From positions 1 through 64,000 of the forward strand of contig MU385863.1 in the NCBI GenBank assembly GCA_022497145.1: a stretch of DNA of 64,000 nt, given 5' to 3'. This stretch comes from Rostrohypoxylon terebratum (taxonomy: Eukaryota > Ascomycota > Sordariomycetes > Xylariales > Hypoxylaceae). Of this stretch, positions 44,202-56,212 are shown piece by piece (positions within the stretch are counted from its first letter, which is position 1; each line of letters begins with the position of its first letter). The translations under genes were made by a program, and so were the position numbers. The notes beneath the pieces are model-generated. The model was not told the origin of the DNA. It made no database searches and saw nothing but the letters and a program-made list of their open reading frames with translations.

Positions 44202-47200
44202 CTAGCTAAGCTCTTCCCTCCCGATATTCTTCTTAGGAGTACTACGAGGAGAGCCTATTTCTTCGCTTTCGTGAACCGAGCTGCGGTGCATACTGCCGTG
44301 TCTCGAAGCTCTCGCCATCATTCCGGGAATGTACCTAGGCTCGTGACTAGAGAGGTGCGTGTCGCGTATATCTTCAGTGTGGGCGTCGAGATGAGGGCTG
44401 CTCATTTCTGCTTGTGATCCGGAGCGCGGTAGTAGGCCTTCCAAATCTGTCATATTGTTGGTATAAGCGTGAGGCTTGGACTCACCCGTGGCGATTCCGC
44501 TAGCCATGTTTATCTTGAGAGACGACGTCGGCGAGGCCGGAGTGAGACTCGGGACAGCCGCCGGGTGATGCTCAAAGACCTCCTGCAACTCAGTCGCGGA
44601 TGTATAGCTCGAAATCCTATAATACAGTCGGCGTTGTGCGGGTATGACATATAGGCAAAGCGCTACTCACATTCGGTGTTCCTCGACCCATGTATGGTGC
44701 CTAAACTCTTCTCTCCGATCCGGCACGTTGGTCTTAACCATGCTATTTCCATCCTTCCCAGGAAGATTGAACTTTTCACCTAACCATTGCTGCTTGATGG
44801 AATGCTCGTAGCCGCTCTGCTTCACCGAATTCTTCGCTAGTTCGCACATATCCACCGGGCTCAGCTTATAGATCTGTGCCGCGACAGCATATTCTTCCAT
44901 CAGCGGCTCCTTGGTAAACGCGAATTGGAGGGGATCGTCAGTAGAGAGTGACACATTCAGGCCACGCCTAAAGTACTGGTGGAAAGGGTTTCTCTCGTAG
45001 GCCAGGAAAAGGGCGTTGTTACTAAGCGGCGACATGGCGATGCCGATCTGCTCGAGATAGAAAATATACTGCAGGAGGGGTACCTTTCTAAGAAGTAACC
45101 CGTGGCTGATGCTATGGCTGCACAGTAAAGCGACAGCTAAATGCTCGCTGTCACCTGCCTCCCCGCAATGCGGCCGAAGCAGAAATGTATTGAAGCCACG
45201 TTGGCGACGCCAAAAGTTGAGCGAGGTCATGTTGGCGAAGAGGTAGTAGATCCAGTAGCTGTACGGAGGGTTCTGTTTAGAACTCCACTCATTTGGAACA
45301 GGAAATTTTCTGTATAGCCGGCGTTCGACCTTGCTCTCATCATCTACGCTATCAAACCCGATTACTCGCTGTAGGAAGATATGAAGTTTCGGGTGACTCT
45401 CGGGATTTTTAGTCACTTCGAAAAGTGGCTGAAAAACATTTTTGACAATCTGCTCGAAAGATTCCATCAAATTGGTAGCCTTGAAAACGTCGTAAAGTCG
45501 CGGGATCTGTATGAGCCAGCGAACATTGGGTGAAAATAGCTTGTTGTCGACTACCCACGCAGCGAGCTTGTCCCACTCGTCCAAAGATCTCCCATAAATT
45601 GAGATTCGCCACTCGACCATCTGGTACTTACTTGACTCTAGATCGGAAATGACCTCTTTTGTGATCTCAGCTAGATAGCGGCCTTGGATGAAGTTATCCG
45701 TCTTAAGAAAGATAGTCCGCAGTCGCGATTCGCCGATGGGGTTATACTTCAAGTTGAACTTATCAAAACGATGAAATGAATCAGTATGCGCCTAGAGCAA
45801 TATCAGTATACATTTTTTTTTCGGGGAGAATTACTTGAGGCTGCAGGTCAGCAACTCACATGCATATCCAGAGTATCGATGCTAAGGTCATACGCGGTCA
45901 GGTTGATGCTCTCGAACACTTCCCTAAGTGTGAGGTTCTTACCGTCCCGGAATAGTACGTATTCATCTGGACACTTCTTCATCTTGCTTTTTATAAAACG
46001 CAAGAGGTGCTTCTGATTCATGCAGGCGGAATGATGGACATGGGTGTCGACCTTTCTCACGTTGTAGAAATCTCGATGCGGAACCCTTTTGGTGTCGGCC
46101 GTTTCCTGGTACTCGTTTAGAAGGGTGTATAGATTGAATTTCCCCTCTAGATATTGGAGTCGTCTGAAGGCAAAACTCTTGCTCGGCCCGTCGGACGATA
46201 TGGACAAGATTTCTTCAAGGTCCACGTAGAAATCCTTGATCGTAGGGACGCCCACCACTGGGGTATTGGCTTCATTCGCAGCATCGGTTTCATACACCTG
46301 ATAAACTCCGTTCTTGTCCAGGCGAAATACAAGCTCACTCGACTGAGGGAGAGGTAGAAGATCTCCCATGTCGAAATCTTCTCCAATATCAAACCCTGGC
46401 TTACGTTTCCTAGGCGTCATTTTAGGCTCAGCGTCCAGGGTCCCAGGCCCAAGATCACCAAAGCGCTGGGCATTAGTCTGAGTAGGTAGAGTGATACTGT
46501 TGCTCATACTGTTATTTCCGGTGTTCAGACCATGGCTATCCTGGTTCATGTGAGGTCCGACCCAGGCGGGCTCTGGCGGCGGGGGATAGATGTCCCAGCT
46601 CGGGTCATCCTTAGGATTGTCACCATCTCGTTGAAGCGACAGACGGATGTATCTATGACGGATGTCCAGAATCTTCTGTATGTTCCGGAAAATGGTGCTT
46701 AGCTCTGCTACGATGTGCGGGTCACTGCTACCGACACCACTGGGAATGCTAGACGATGCTCCCTCCGGAAGACCCATCTCCGGCTGCAAGCTGAATCCGG
46801 GTCGCTCCTGAGGGGGATCGCCACGTGGGTGGCTGGTCGGGTGGGCTGCAACATACCCTCCCAAAGATGGCCGCGTAGCCGTGCGCGGGGCTGTATCGAG
46901 GCTGCGAGGGCCAACGGAAGAACCTGCAATGTGGGGGAAGTCATAACTTTGAATATTGGAAGGCAAAGGCGTTGAAATTGGAGTAGCATCCATATTGGGG
47001 TGGGAACGAGTAAGTGAGGTGTCCCGAGCAGGCCTCGCTGCTGCTAGGCCGACGGAGGCTACGGGACTACCGTTAGGGGTGGCTGCTTGGGTTTGGCTCC
47101 AGTTGCTTCCTTCGGTCTTCAGCAGGTCCAGCTGGCTTCTTTGCATATGGTAAAACAGCTTAGCGTCAGTCTGAGTTAGTTGTCGCTCAGCCACAGCATC

Positions 47201-47566
47201 GTGAAAGGTAGTTTTTCTTGGGCGGTCTCGTAACAGCATGCCGTCTTCAAGCGAGGGCGAGGATATCCCCTCTGTATACTCCGGGAGACTTGCGCCTCCA
47301 TTGTGTATCTGATCTCGCAACCCGGAGTGGCGCGATGGAGTCTCGGGTTCCGAGTCACTTTCTACAGCGTGAGCGGCAGCATCAGAGCCATCCGAGTCGA
47401 ATTCGAGAGCTTTGTGTGCAGCTGGGATTTTGGGAGAAGTTGGACGGAAAGCTGTGATGACAGCGTCGTTAGCCAGCGGTATATGACATGAATTACCGAA
47501 TCACCGCAAGATACGACTGCCACTAGCGCATGGCCAAGTAGGTCGGTTGATTTACTAACAGGACAT
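44202..47566 (-). CDS. AMD1: AMP deaminase
   Basis: It deaminates AMP to IMP in the purine nucleotide cycle. Zinc and catalytic elements: KVDTHVHHSACMNQKHLL (HxH), ISHGLLLRKVP, and SLSTDDPLQFAFTKEPL. The regulatory N-terminus is long and low-complexity; the C-terminal tail after VEEHRM is Ser/His-rich. One intron joins DTLDMH|AHTDSFHRFDKFNLKYN, another follows EEHRM. The frame ending at 47320 begins with TTG and continues upstream without ATG. An acceptor CACAG, with branch GCTAAC, joins a 7-nt coding exon ATGTCCT (start 47566, donor GTTAGT) to give MSSFRPTSPKIPAAHKALEF. That start fits frame and signals but is inferred. About 1040 aa. Confidence 0.9.
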
Positions 47567-48988
47567 ATTGATGGTATGGCCAGGTTGGTTAGGTGGATGA
47601 TAAATGATGGAATCGTTGTTCGTGACTTTAGACTTCTGGCCTGGCGAGCATAAGTGTCTATGCCTGTGATTCACAGACGTCACTATCGGGTTAGTTTACT
47701 GAAGACTGAAGTAAAGCAGATTGATAGTATAGGCAGTATATAGATCTTGACTGGTGTCGTTTCCTTCGCTTTTAGTATGGAAGCCTTGCGAGGCTACAAT
47801 GGCTAGACGACGACGAACGTAAGATGTAGGAATATTTAGACGCACGTCGATGTAATGTGTGTTAGGTAACACCCATGGATGAACTTGAAAGTTTTCGATA
47901 TCGATATCGATATTAAGGTTCCGTCACCTACACGAGAGATTTCAACGCCTATTGCTACCTATGACATATGTAGATACATGGGTATAATTATAGGTACATA
48001 CCTACCTAGTAGTACCTAGTGGGTGGGCACTGGGCAGTGAGCACTAGGCACAACGTTCAAGGTACCTATTGTACATACAATATTACCTACTACATAGTGT
48101 ACAGTAATTTATGGGCGGAGTTTGGAAAGTACCTAGGTACACAGTAGCTGCATCATACCGTGCTGTACCTAAGTCCTAGGTATACATTTAATACAAAACA
48201 CTTGAAGTACAGTGCAATATTTGTCCAATAAACCAGAAAATACCTGGCAAGTATGTATATATGTACCTAGGGTCCTAGTACTAGGTAGGTAGTATTGGTC
48301 ACTCCAATGTTGTTACTACTACCTAGTACTACATAGTACTAGGTAGGTATGTATTATTCTTGGATTTACTACTAGTATATGACATATGTAGGTCCAGCTG
48401 AAAAGGCCGTACTAAGTATGTACATAGTAGAATGTAACTTGTATTAAGGCACCTTCCCTATGTACATGCTAGATACACTATGTGGACACTGTAAACACAA
48501 GATGAATTGAGCAGATTGAGCACAGTACGGATAACTATCAGGTACATACCTAGGTCCTACCTACCAGATACCTACCTACCTACCTACATAGAGTCGAACA
48601 CGAATCACATTAAACGTGTCTTAAATCGGTTCATCAATCATTAATACTACCTAGTACATACCTAGCAACATCGAATAGTTTGTTATATGGGGGAACAAAA
48701 CAGTAAGCCTCAAGATCAATATAAGTCTGGAGGCCGTACATCCATCATGACCACCTGTGTACTTATTTGGACGCCTGTCATCTTCCACCTATTCACCAGT
48801 ATCATCTTTGGAACGACAGATGGTGTTTAACGAATACTATCACCGGTGATTTAACTCCCGAGTCATATTTCAGTCGGCGTCAGAATTTTAGGTCCTAGGA
48901 TCTAATTGATATAAATAAACAATACTTTGTTGACTATCTCGTGAAGAGTGCAAGGCATGCTCTCGTATCTTAGCGCAATATAAACTGA
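47567..48988. other. Intergenic, AMP deaminase to transporter
   Basis: 1.4 kb without a supported gene. It is one of the richest patches of CCTAGG/TAGGTA/TACCTA words (47950-48670). A palindrome ATCGATATCGATAT lies near 47898-47911. Confidence 0.45.
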
Positions 48989-50510
48989 CTATCCTGCTTT
49001 GGCGCCAGCTGTCTTCGGCTTTGGCACTGTTTTCTTTTTAGAATCTAGAGAGTAAAGACCACCTGCAGAGAACACTACGATTGCTCCAATAAGGGTACCT
49101 GTGGCCAACCGATTCCCGAAAAGCCAGATACTCAACAGCAGGCTAACCAGTTTGCGAATATTGAGTACAATCGTGACCGTCAACGCCGTAGACGCCGCAG
49201 CTAGGAGGTTGACACCTCGTATGCAAGCGTACTGCGTCAAGACATTGAGTGCTAGGTAGGCAACTTGGCTGGGTATATAGATTCCCTCAATCCTTTGCCG
49301 AACTGTGGCTGGAACAGTTGAAAGATTTACTTGCCCGGCTAGAAGAGGTAGCGGGAGCGGGTCGCTGTGAGCTAAGCGCATGAACTGATTTATCAGAGAG
49401 CGCGAGAACGGAAGGAATAGAGGCAACGAAAGTAAGTGGGAATAAAAAAGGTTCTCTTTCCATTGCGGGCCGTATTTCTTGTACGTCTCTTCAGTATATA
49501 ATCCCATGATGGCCGATAAGATTTGCGCGATCAAGAGGACCGCGAGACCTGTGCTGAACTTGGGCACATTTTCTTGCGGGTCGCCGGTGCTTGTTCCCTT
49601 TAAGACGGTTAGCCGCGGGGTTTCCTGAGCGAAGTAGAAATAAGCAGGTCTGTCTTGCCTTGGATTGCGCGTCGGACCATGCGGCCGTCACAACGCCAAC
49701 CGTGAGTAAGAGGACGGCGACAACCTGTATGCGAGAGTATCTCTTCCCATATAAGCTACCAGCGATCATCGTCGTAATGCTACCGCCGGATCGCAGGATG
49801 ATGTGAACCGGCACAGATATGTCGTAGCTAAACGCATGGTTATTCAAAACATTGATGCTGAAGAAGAGTATGATATTGATCAGCCAACGACTGATCGGGA
49901 CTCGGTTCTTCTTGATAAAAAGTGGCGGGCGCGCGAGGTCGAATTGCGAAATATATCCCGTAACAGCGACGAAGAGAAATTGAACAAAGGTCAATAGCGT
50001 TCCTAGAGGCGAGGGTGGAAGACGTCAGTTCGGTTCTAGGGCGGTCTTTTTATAATCAAGTTCCATTGTCATACCACTCGCTGGTTCAACCCTACCCAGA
50101 TTGTCAGTTCGGAAGACAGACCGGATTTTCAAACGCGGTACATGATGAGAACTTACTTGATGATAGCCTCGAGAGCGAAGACCTGCACAATCCAACAAAT
50201 ATTAGTTCTATGTCAGGATGACAAGCAGTTTGGATTCGTTCGACCTCACGTTCGAGCAGCAGCCGCCGAAAATTAAAGCGAGCATTGCGCCTACGGTCAG
50301 CCATTGCGGAATAGTCTCGATGAAAATGCGGCCGGCGAGTCCCATGATCTTGGAGAAGGTTGGCCGCTGATCATCTATGCCGTATAGCTCAGCCTTCTCA
50401 AGGGAAGGGCCGGCATTGATGACCTTTGGTGTCATGGTGGCGCCATTTCGTGAAGCGGCATGCGAATCTCGCAGGGTCTGGCGTCTCCGAGGTGCTGATC
50501 GGCTCGTCAT
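48989..50510 (-). CDS. YEA4: UDP-GlcNAc-type nucleotide-sugar transporter
   Basis: It is an ER/Golgi transporter of the UAA family, close to yeast Yea4, which supplies UDP-N-acetylglucosamine for chitin and glycan synthesis. Start MTSRSAPRRRQTLRDSH; then IPQWLTVGAMLALIFGGCCSN|VFALEAII, a 17-nt micro-exon (50075-50091) coding KVEPASG across its joins, then TLLTFVQFLFVAVTGYISQF, VPVHIILRSGGSITTMIAGS and WSDAQSK. A 61-nt GC-AG intron (49598-49658) leads to GTSTGDPQENVPKFSTG and GLYTEETYKKYGPQWKENLF, the family's conserved loop. Around ten hydrophobic spans; the C-terminal KKKTVPKPKTAGAKAG is basic. About 420 aa. Substrate is inferred from family. Confidence 0.88.
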
Positions 50511-51846
50511 CGAGGCAGAGGATGTTGGGTGGGAGGGATAGGTACGGGTGATAATAAAGAGAGATTGAATTCTGCGCTTGTGGCAATCTGTCAGTTGTTC
50601 CCGGCTATTTTGCTATTCTAGAAATTTGGATCGATCATCCGGGGGGAGGGTCCCGCACCAAGAGCGGGATGTGTTGCCGCTGCTATGTGATTCCTGCATC
50701 TACGTTTCTGGTAGATCCAAGGCTGTTACGGTGGACAAGTAGACATGGATTTCCAACTTGTTATATCGATTGCCTGTTTCCCGTTGCCTATCCGAAGCCT
50801 AAGTATTCTAGGTGACAAGTATGGCTTGTGGTGTCGCTGGTGTCGCTGGTGTCGGACTTGACAGGTTTCACTGTGTACGCGGGTAGGTAGGTATTTATTT
50901 CGTCGCAATCTGACAACATCTAAAGTCCAGGTGTATCCATGCTAACCTAAGCTTTTTCAGCCGATGGACTTATCCAGACTAGGCATAGACGAGTCCCACT
51001 TGGTGCATGCAGACTGAGTACGTACCTGTACAGTACTTAAGAGAGTTAACACTGTGTCTGTTACACTTTTAGAAAATTAACTCCGTATAACTCCGTTCAT
51101 TATCTCATTACAGGTATTATGACCTACATACATGTAGTACATACATATTAGTAGTAGGTACCTAGTAGTACGTATGTAGTATGTGTTTAGGCCTCATTTT
51201 CATGATTCGTTTAATATAATACATACCTCTATATTACCTTCATCATGTCATGAGCTTCATAGGTACCTGTAGGTATGGATAGAGGCACGGGTATGTAGTT
51301 AGATAGCATAGCATATACGGGTCTCTCACGAATGGGGTCGGCACAGCTGGTCATTTATGCTTCAGATCTCATTTGTCTTGAGTCCCATCTTAGGGCCTTT
51401 AATCTGCCTTGTAGAGTCTATGTCATAATATCGGCTCCATGTTTGCTGGCTTCGAGAAGCAACCGGCTCCCCGTGGAGATTTCGTTACTAAATTCATGCT
51501 TCAACTCCCACCAGCATGTCTCGATACGAATCCGGGCACCTAGGATACTAGGACTCGGGATAATGCCAACTTCTCATATGCAGCTTTTGTGTCATAAACC
51601 CAACGTTCTCATTTTTCTCGTTTGCAAAGGCGTCTGCTGCCGTTGAGTGGCCAAGGGCCGTCACCACAAATACCACAAATAATAATCTACGTCTCGGGGA
51701 ACTGCATAGGTATCAAAGAGACTACCGGCAATAATGGCACACGTCTCTGCCCGACTTCCGAGCCGCGAAGTGCTTCCGCATGTCAGGTTATGGATTATAT
51801 CCTGCCGCGAAATGTCCGGCTGTTACCGGAGAGTGCCATTATGCAT
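50511..51846. other. Intergenic, transporter to PP2A-B
   Basis: 1.3 kb with no supported gene. It holds a GTGTCGCTG doublet near 50830-50850 and TAGGTA/TAGTAC words at 51120-51300. The short + strand frames at 51332-51870 have no recognisable motif. Confidence 0.45.
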
Positions 51847-53824
51847 TTAGAGAGCCGAAAAGACGAATAACTACGCTGTGTCAATAGCTATACCACATAA
51901 ATGGACGAGGAACTCAAGCCGGGCCAGAACTTACGTTATTCGTCGCAGCAATCGCGATGCTGTCTTCGAAAGGATGCCAACTCATGTGTAGGATCTTCTT
52001 GTTGAAATCGATCTGATCCGCGTCCGTCTCCTTTCGCATTCTCTGTCCTTGACCTGCCCCAGCTGCCGGACTGCCCGCACGCGATCCGCCTTTCTTACCG
52101 CCGTTGGTCGCTGTGGGGCTTGTCGACGAGTTGATAGGTGTTGGAATCCCTACCTTCTTCGCCTTGAAAGCAGATTTGTCCGCCTGCAAGACAACCTCGA
52201 TTTCCTTCTCGGGATCTGATGGATAAATCATGAAGTTGTTGTTGTAGCTTCCGGTCATAACGTTTTTCGCATCGCCCGAGAAAACAACCTCAAATTTGTC
52301 AAAGATGCTGTCATTTTCGTATGTATCACAAAGCCGAGGACGTAGATGCTCATGGATCGGTATCGTCTTGACCGGCTGGCGTTCCATGTTGACATCCCAA
52401 ATTTTAACCGTCAGGTAGTCTCGAGATAAAATGTATCTGCCGTCGTACGAGAATCGCACATCTGAAATAGAAGAAATAATCTCGGAGAAGAACGACCTTG
52501 ACGAGGGATCCTCTTCTTGTTCGAAGACTATTTGATATTGTTAGCTTAGAGGGCTGGTTCGACGCAGTATCTAGGGGGGTAAAGGGACCATACGCTTTGC
52601 GTGTTGGTCGCAAAGGGCACTCTCACGCATATCCGCTAGCTTAATAGTGCCCTTTGAGCTTGCGTACATGAACCAGTTGCAACTAATGGGGTGGAACTCG
52701 GCAGCAGTAATGACTTCGGTCAACTCCTCCATATTTGCGGGTTTGATATCAACAATGTTGAAGCTCTGATCCTGGATGTTTAGATTCCAGAGGTTAATGC
52801 GCAGATCATCACTGCTAATGAAGGTCTCGCCGTCGCTGTTGACAGAGATGCTATTGATGTGGTAGGCATGGGCGTTGGCGTACGTACGTCGGGGAACGGC
52901 GGCAACAACGGTATCGTGGTGAGTCAGCCGAGGGAGTTTTAACTCTCCAGCGCTCTTGAAATGCGACTGAGGGATAGATCGCGGGGCTCCTCCGCCTACC
53001 CCAGCGACACTCCCCGGCGTCAGATCATGCGATAGGTTGTTCTCAGCTACCACCTTCAGTGACTTCTCGAAAACCTTCCACAGCTTGATCGTCTTGTCGT
53101 TAGTGGAAAGCAGGTAGTGTGAGGCGTTTTGACGGCGACACCACTTGATTTTGTTGATCTTTTCCTCTATCTCGAGGGATTTAAGATAATCAAACTCAGG
53201 TTCATGTGACTGGAATTCTGTGTGGAACTTGTATTCGCAGGTTTTCTTCTATAAGCCAAATTAGACATAGCTGCCCTGCCAAACACCAAGCACATATCGG
53301 AGTTGTTTTTTTTACTGACCGTCTCGTTCCTCTCAAATAAAACCACCCGGCCGCCCTTGTCTCCTGTTGCTAGATAATTGCCAGTGTGGTCGAACTCGAC
53401 GGTCGATATGATGTCAGCTGAAAAATATGCATTAGCAGAAGAAAATCGAGGTTGAACCCCATGCTGATAGGCAAAACATGAAACCAAAAGGTCATTGGGG
53501 GGTGAAGCTGGGAGAGCCCCGCAAGAACTCTGCAATTTGGGAATAGAGGGAGAAGCAACCTACCTTCTGTGATATCTTCAACATCTCCCTTGTCACCAAA
53601 ACACCTTGAAAGAAGGTAGCGGTGTTAGCAATGTTGTCATAGAGCGGTTGGACGAGGGATATGGGAGGAAGGTTGCGAGGGGATGGCGTTGATCAAGCAG
53701 AATGAAACAGTGGCAGCAGGTGGTATGTGCTTCGATTCGTGGAGAGCAGTGCGTGATAGGTCCTTTGTTGTAAAACTTACTGGGTGAACTTCCAGGTGGG
53801 GGAGTTTGAATCTCCTTCCACCAT
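51847..53824 (-). CDS. CDC55: PP2A regulatory subunit B (PR55)
   Basis: It is a B/PR55 WD40 subunit that targets protein phosphatase 2A in mitosis and morphogenesis. Exons: MVEGDSNSPTWKFTQ, CFGDKGDVEDITE, ADIISTVEFDHTGNYLATGD, then KKTCEYKFHTEFQSHEPEFD and IKWCRRQNASHYLLSTNDKT. Family hallmarks are ANAHAYHINSISVNSDGETF, DDLRINLWNLNI, EFHPISCNWFMYASSKGTIK, RDYLTVKIWDVN and the YENDSIFDKFEVVFSGD segment. A Ser/Gly-rich insert sits near TSPTATNGGKKGGSRAGSP. The last intron joins AIAATNN|LFVFSAL and stop in an exon of only 27 nt, ending at 51847. About 480 aa. The 5' leader is long. Confidence 0.95.
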
Positions 53825-56212
53825 GTTGTTTGTGATGAGTATCGGGATGAAGCTACCTAAGCTCCGGCCCGTCTATCAGTATGGGTAGAAAGATTTTTTT
53901 TTGTGGTGTGTCAGATGTGTGTAGTGGATAGTTGTATTGGTATATCGCGGTCGCGACCAGCTGGAGTCCGGCGACAGATGGTTGGTACGCGACTTGAGAT
54001 GACGATGGATCGGGAACCGCCCCAGGATACGTTATGGCGGCTGTTGAAGGTGGATACGTAGACTAGGCTGTATGTGAGAAACAGAGGGAGAAAAAAAAAA
54101 GTGGTCGAAGGGACAGGTCGAAAGCGGCGGGGTGTGTTGTATATTGGCCACTGTATGTAATGACGGAATATGTGGTTGTAGGAAATGCGAGGGCTTAGGC
54201 CGACAGTGCACTGGCTCCCAACGACTTTGTGGTCGGTGGGATGAAGGAATGAAGTAGGTGGATATTTTGTCGTCAATCAAGAAGCCATGCACAAGTTGGT
54301 AGAAGTTGGTCGGAAACACCCCGCTAGGTATTATGAGAGGGGAGAGGGGAGGATAGGATGATAGAGGATAGCGGATTGACAGGGTGGAGGGAAAGAAAGA
54401 GAAAGAGACTTCACAATTAGAAGCAAAATGACGGCAAGGCGTAAGTCGTGGTTCAAGGTTGTGTGGTCAGTGATGTGATGTGATGATTGATGGCTGATGG
54501 CTGATGGTTGATAGTGGTAAGGTCCTTGGTCGTAGCCTGCAGAGCCGTAAAGTACGGGGGTTTTCTAAGGTTATGCGCAAGGGTCTTGGTTGCTTTCCAT
54601 TTGGCAGAGCCCTTCTGAGTTCTGGAAAGTGGTCGGTTTTGGCCAGTGCGGCCTTGCCGGTTTTGGTCTTACACGAGTACCTTTGTACTGAATTTTCACT
54701 CCATTTAAATACATATACCTCAGATATTGCACTATGAAGGATGTACTGTACTACATCACGCGGATATTCTATATTAAAGTATGACTAATAGATAATACAC
54801 ACTTTATCTCGTGATATCTCCCGTGACATGTTTAAATAAGTATTGTATAATCAGTATATACCTTCACTTTGGTAAGTTTGCTTAGATCGTTTTAACATAT
54901 TAATATTGAGAATCTCCGAATGAAGACCTGTGGCTTTGTGACTGTGTTAAATTTGTCAAACTTCATCAAAGTGCATATATGCATATATGTATTGCGAAAA
55001 GAATAGGTACCTAACTAACTAGTGACATCAGTCATCAAGACATCAGCCTCGAAAAACTCGAGAAAGTACCTACATAGGACCTACATAGGTATTATCAGTC
55101 ATAACTTTCTACATACCTAGTAACCCATCCAATTATCAGGTAACACTTTCAAAGATTTATATTTTCTCGCTCGAGCTGAAATACCCTTCGTTTGTACATA
55201 ATGTACTCATTTAGAAATTATCTACATATGTAATTGTATCGGTACGTGCTATGTAGTACTAGACTCTAGTTAATAACATATATCAATATCAAAACTCTAG
55301 CATTGAAAATATTTGATCCGCTTCTTTAGCTTGCACATCATCATCATCGCCATCATACGTACATAACTAGTATTTGGGAAAATAGAACAAATTTGACCAC
55401 TGTATACCAAATCAGGAAGTATTGCACGTGGCACGACTCATAGAACTCTACATGTTTTTCTAGCTGCCCATAACATGGTTGGGCTTCAAGTCTAGGGTGT
55501 ATCAAATCGTATACCTACCAATACTCAGCAGCTGCTTCGAAATTATCTATGTATGTTTACCTAGTAGGCTTTTGGAGTAATAGGCACACGCATCCACGAT
55601 TAAAATTCTATGATCCAGACATAAATACTTAAAGAGCTTAGTCATCACATGCCACATGCCAATCAGGACAGTTAGAAATCAAATTAAGGTTAGCTCAATT
55701 TTAAGTATTAAGCATACATGTGCATCATACCTACCTACCTAGGACCTAGGTAGGTATATGCATGTACATACATATGTCATAGGTACTAGATAGTAGTAGC
55801 TTAAGAGCTTCCAAGGTAATGCCATCAATACCATCCTCTCCGTTTTCAGAGCCGAACTTTACCGGCTTCCGTTCATCTTTGTACCTACCTAACCTACCTA
55901 CATGGCTCATCCACGGTCCACCTAGTAGGACCTAGGTAAATCTAGGTACCTACCTAGGCAATGCGAGTCTTTCAAGATTCCAACTATTAGCACTCGTAAA
56001 TCTCGTAAATGTTTAAAGCTTGAACCTCCGAGCTGATTCAATGTTCCTAATGAGGGTCAAGTAGCATCAACAGTTCCTCACTTTGAAGCTCAAGCATAAG
56101 CATCTCTTCAATTTACATTTATTCCATTTATTCCATTTATAAAATTCTCTTGTTGAAACTCGATACGATGATAGTGAACCTTGAATTGCATACATGAGCG
56201 GATGCGATCACA
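53825..56212. promoter_or_regulatory. Long divergent intergenic region
   Basis: 2.4 kb between PP2A-B and the uncharacterised gene, the longest gap between genes. It contains purine-rich DNA (54330-54420), a TGATGGCTGATGGT-type repeat near 54480-54510, an AT-rich stretch from 54770, and many CCTAGG/TACCTA words at 55060-55130 and 55720-55960. Frames at 53911-54319 on the minus strand are His/Pro/Ser-rich without recognisable homology. A gene or non-coding RNA cannot be excluded. Confidence 0.4.

Noticed and set aside
53911..54319. Two minus-strand frames upstream of CDC55
   Set aside because: His/Pro/Ser-rich, overlapping each other, no motif; they lie in the probable 5' leader or promoter.
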